From Byssothecium circinans (taxonomy: Eukaryota; Ascomycota; Dothideomycetes; Pleosporales; Massarinaceae), in the NCBI GenBank assembly GCA_010015675.1, contig ML976981.1:1081885-1103249 (forward strand): a stretch of DNA of 21,365 nt, written 5' to 3'. The notes beneath the pieces are model-generated. The model was given only the letters and a program-made list of their open reading frames with translations, was not told where the DNA came from and ran no database searches. The number at the start of each line of letters is the position of its first letter. Position 1 is the stretch's first letter. Position numbers and translations under genes: made by a program. Shown in pieces: positions 19,141 to 21,365 of the stretch.

Positions 19141-20815
19141 ACATCTAAAGGCAGGAACTCTGTATTCACTAGGAAAAAAGAAAAGTTAAAGGATGAAAAG
19201 GGGTCTAAAGAAGTCTTAACCTACGCCTAACTAAAGTTAGTTAGTAGCGGTCTAGGTAAAGATAGTAAGGGAGGAATAGTAGCACCTATACCTCTAGATA
19301 GAAAAATAGGAAGCGTTAGTTCTTATAAGCTAGCTATAGTTTTAAGTTACTCTAACTCCTAAGTTAAAGTAATATCCTTTAGAACCTAATAACGCTCCTT
19401 CTCCTTAAGGTTAAATAGCTTTTGCTTATAAATCACTAGACGCTCATGAAGCTCTAGGACTTCTTAATAGAGATAACGCTATTCTACCTATATCTCTTAA
19501 CGCTTAGTGTTTGTTAACACTAGGTTATAATAAGCTTTTACCTAAATATAGTAGGCATAAAACCCTATTAATAGCTCTACTACGCATTAAAGGTTCTTTA
19601 GCTTGTAACGACTATAGGGAGTCAGCATCTCTAGACCCGCGGATAGAACGGCTACAACCCAATCACAATAGCATTTCGTGGACGAAAGAACGGCGACCTT
19701 AGGTATAGTTAAGAAAAGGTTAGCAAAATCTCTAAGGAGGATACGATACTATAGATAACTAATAACGTGCGAACCTTATATACTAGCTATAGAGGATTAC
19801 GGCATAGCTAACGAATCTCTTAGGTTATTAGGACGATAATCCTAAAGAAGGGGATAGTATTATAGAATAATAGATGTGCATAGCTACGTAGGAATAATAC
19901 GCTTAGGGAGAGTATCAGATAATAAGGCGTAGGGTAAGGCAGGCCCAGTAATTACGTAACCCTGCTCCCTCTTAGCAGATAGAGCACGGTGTGCTTCCTT
20001 TTAGTAAGGAGAGCAGGAATGCTCTATGTGCTCTAACAGAGCATATAGAGCAGGATAGTTTAAAGGAATAGATTAAGTAGTATAAAGACTAGATAGATTT
20101 CCTTTATCTTTTAGATTCTAGTTCTTTATAGTTAACTCTCTTTAGTTCATCTCTCACCTAGATTAATACTTAGTTATTCTATAGTTTATTATAGAATTAG
20201 TTGCTTCGCACGTTTGATTCTTGAACTACTGAAGCTTACTACCTAACGTATATACGATACACCTACTAACCTCCCTTTACACGGACTAGGATTTAGCAAG
20301 TATACCTCTTAGTAATATGGAGGTTCTAAAAATATATAGCCTTTATAGACTAGTTACTTAATAAAGCTTAGTACTTAGTAATTTTTACTTAGTAGTATAT
20401 TACTTTAACTACTATAAGTAATTCTATAATTAGTAATAGTTCTAGTATACTTATAGTAGTATTTAAAGTATTAGGAGCTTTAAAGTTAATTTACTCCTAT
20501 ACGCCTTTACTTATAGTATAAAAGTAGAGCTGCATATACTACTATAGCTAGCTTATATAATCTTTAAGCTAGTAGCTACTAGTAGAAGGAGTAGTATTAG
20601 CTATAGTAGTAGAAAAAGAGGTAATTATATAAAGATTAATATATTAGGATAAGAGTTAATTATTAGAGTAATAGAAACTACTATCTAGTAGTAATAAGTA
20701 GTATAAGGAGAAATACTATATTTCTTAAAGCACTAGGCTTATAACTATAGAGGAAAAATAAGCTAGAGAAGTAGATTTATATAACGTATTCTACTACTAA
20801 GACGGCTAAACTACT
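19141..20815. other. Downstream region, no gene identified
   Basis: Both strands have stretches that read as plausible mutated coding sequence. On the minus strand about 19510-19320 gives a heptad-like LYQEVLELHERLVIY-type coiled coil if stops are read as Gln. On the plus strand, 19511-19702 is stop-free and the same frame continues with many Gln-like stops to about 20150. Neither matches a family I know. 19610-19700 is less AT-rich than its surroundings. The 3' untranslated part and LTR of the second gypsy should lie here but no ends were found. 20300-20815 is very TA-rich and repetitive. Confidence 0.3.
20020..20052. repeat. Long hairpin, 15-bp arms with 3-base loop
   Basis: TGCTCTATGTGCTCT, AAC, AGAGCATATAGAGCA, with a single mismatch of the C/T type. 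Further AGAGCA and GAGAGCAGG repeats lie in the 60 bases before it. It could be a terminator-like or terminal structure of an element, or a by-product of a coding repeat. Confidence 0.6.
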
Positions 20816-21365
20816 AAGATAGCTACTTTTCCTTAGTAATACTAACTTACTTAACTTTATTATTATTATTATCTATATTACTACTTAATATAATAAACTA
20901 AGTACTGGCCTCTAACTTAGAAGAACCCTCTTTATCTACTTAATATATTCTCGCGTTATGCCTAGCCTTACTGTAGTTACTGTAGTAGCAAATACCTAGT
21001 TATTATACTTTACGTTTACTTTCTACCCTTACCCTTTTATAGTTCTAAACTATTCCTAATAGTTTAGAACTAACCTAGTCTACTATAGGACTAAACTCTA
21101 TAGTACTACCCTTTTAAAGATACTTATATTTACGTATTTTACACTTAGTTACTACTGTAAGTTGCTATTTAAGCTCTTTAATACGCATCTTTATAAGCGC
21201 AGTATTATACAGCACTAATTTAGTACCTTTAATAAGCTATAAAAGCCTATCCTACGCCGTTTATAGTAATTAAGTAATAGAATTACGTATAAACTTTAAC
21301 TATAAGCTAAATTCACGTGTATTACTTAGAGTCCTTAATAGCTATAGCGTCTCTAGTAGTAGGGG
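20816..21365 (-). pseudogene. Pogo/Tc1-mariner-type transposase relic, C-terminal end
   Basis: This enters from the right edge, so the DDE core is outside the window. One frame reads TLSNTREFSL*LKFIRNS, then DRLL*LIKGTKL, ALIKMRIKELK*QL and KYKYL*KGSTIEFSP. That is the order of the tail of fungal pogo-like DDE transposases (a T-P-x-x-x-x-E/D segment, a coiled coil, and a basic K-R-K region before a G-G-T-L-like turn). The tail ends in a zinc knuckle of spacing C-x2-C-x4-H-x4-C at 20943-20984, here YSNYSKARHNARIY: the His remains and all three Cys codons read Tyr through G-to-A changes. An acidic, Asn-rich tail follows and ends near 20816-20830. Confidence 0.78.

Noticed and set aside
19511..19702. 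63-codon open frame on the plus strand as an independent gene
   Set aside because: No recognisable domain and no clear start context. It is better treated as a piece of a longer possible relic than as a gene.
1..21365. Reassigned stop codons (TAA/TAG read as Gln)
   Set aside because: Reading stops as Gln restores many motifs, but TAG also stands at Trp positions, and catalytic Asp, Cys and His are changed in the direction expected of C-to-T on either strand. Mutation explains all of this; a new code explains only part.

Overview
The window looks like an AT-rich, gene-poor transposon graveyard from a filamentous ascomycete (Pezizomycotina). Every recognisable coding stretch belongs to, or sits inside, a fungal mobile element. 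All are dotted with TAA/TAG where the family has Gln or Trp, and with Asp-to-Asn, Cys-to-Tyr and His-to-Tyr changes at active sites. That is the footprint of C-to-T mutation at CpA on both strands, as made by repeat-induced point mutation (RIP). Reading frames nevertheless survive for kilobases, so decay was by substitution much more than by indels. No intact host gene was found.

Layout. (1) Positions 1-1173 (minus) hold the end of a Ty3/gypsy polyprotein: integrase C-terminal half and a basic tail, running off the left edge. (2) About 1174-10672 is an insert that splits that integrase. It carries a Helitron RepHel relic (+, about 2220-7040), an unrecognised convergent gene (-, about 7145-8806) and a relic of a spliced histone-H3-like gene (+, 9624-about 10370). 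(3) Positions 10673-16388 (minus) hold the rest of the same gypsy element, in minus-strand order gag, protease, RT, RNase H, integrase core. Above it lie a leader made of about nine degenerate 20-bp repeats (16485-16724), a possible primer-binding site and a possible LTR zone. (4) Positions 17245-19140 (+) are a second Ty3/gypsy element (RNase H end, integrase, chromodomain), cut at its 5' side where the first element lies. (5) Positions 19141-20815 have no identified gene. (6) About 20816-21365 (minus) is the C-terminal end of a pogo/Tc1-mariner-type transposase with a ruined zinc knuckle.

Order of events inferred: the second gypsy element came first, the minus-strand gypsy landed in or next to it, and the Helitron-like insert then landed in the integrase gene of that gypsy. 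RIP struck all of them.

The most unusual content is in the insert. It has a histone H3 variant (long loop 1, extended C-terminus) as apparent cargo of a rolling-circle transposon, and a small paired motif (two GTATTAG cores 11-12 bp apart, probably GTGTTGG before RIP). I count 14 pairs in both orientations between 1934 and 9730, and saw none in the flanking elements. All readings were done by eye; no database search or computed statistics back them.
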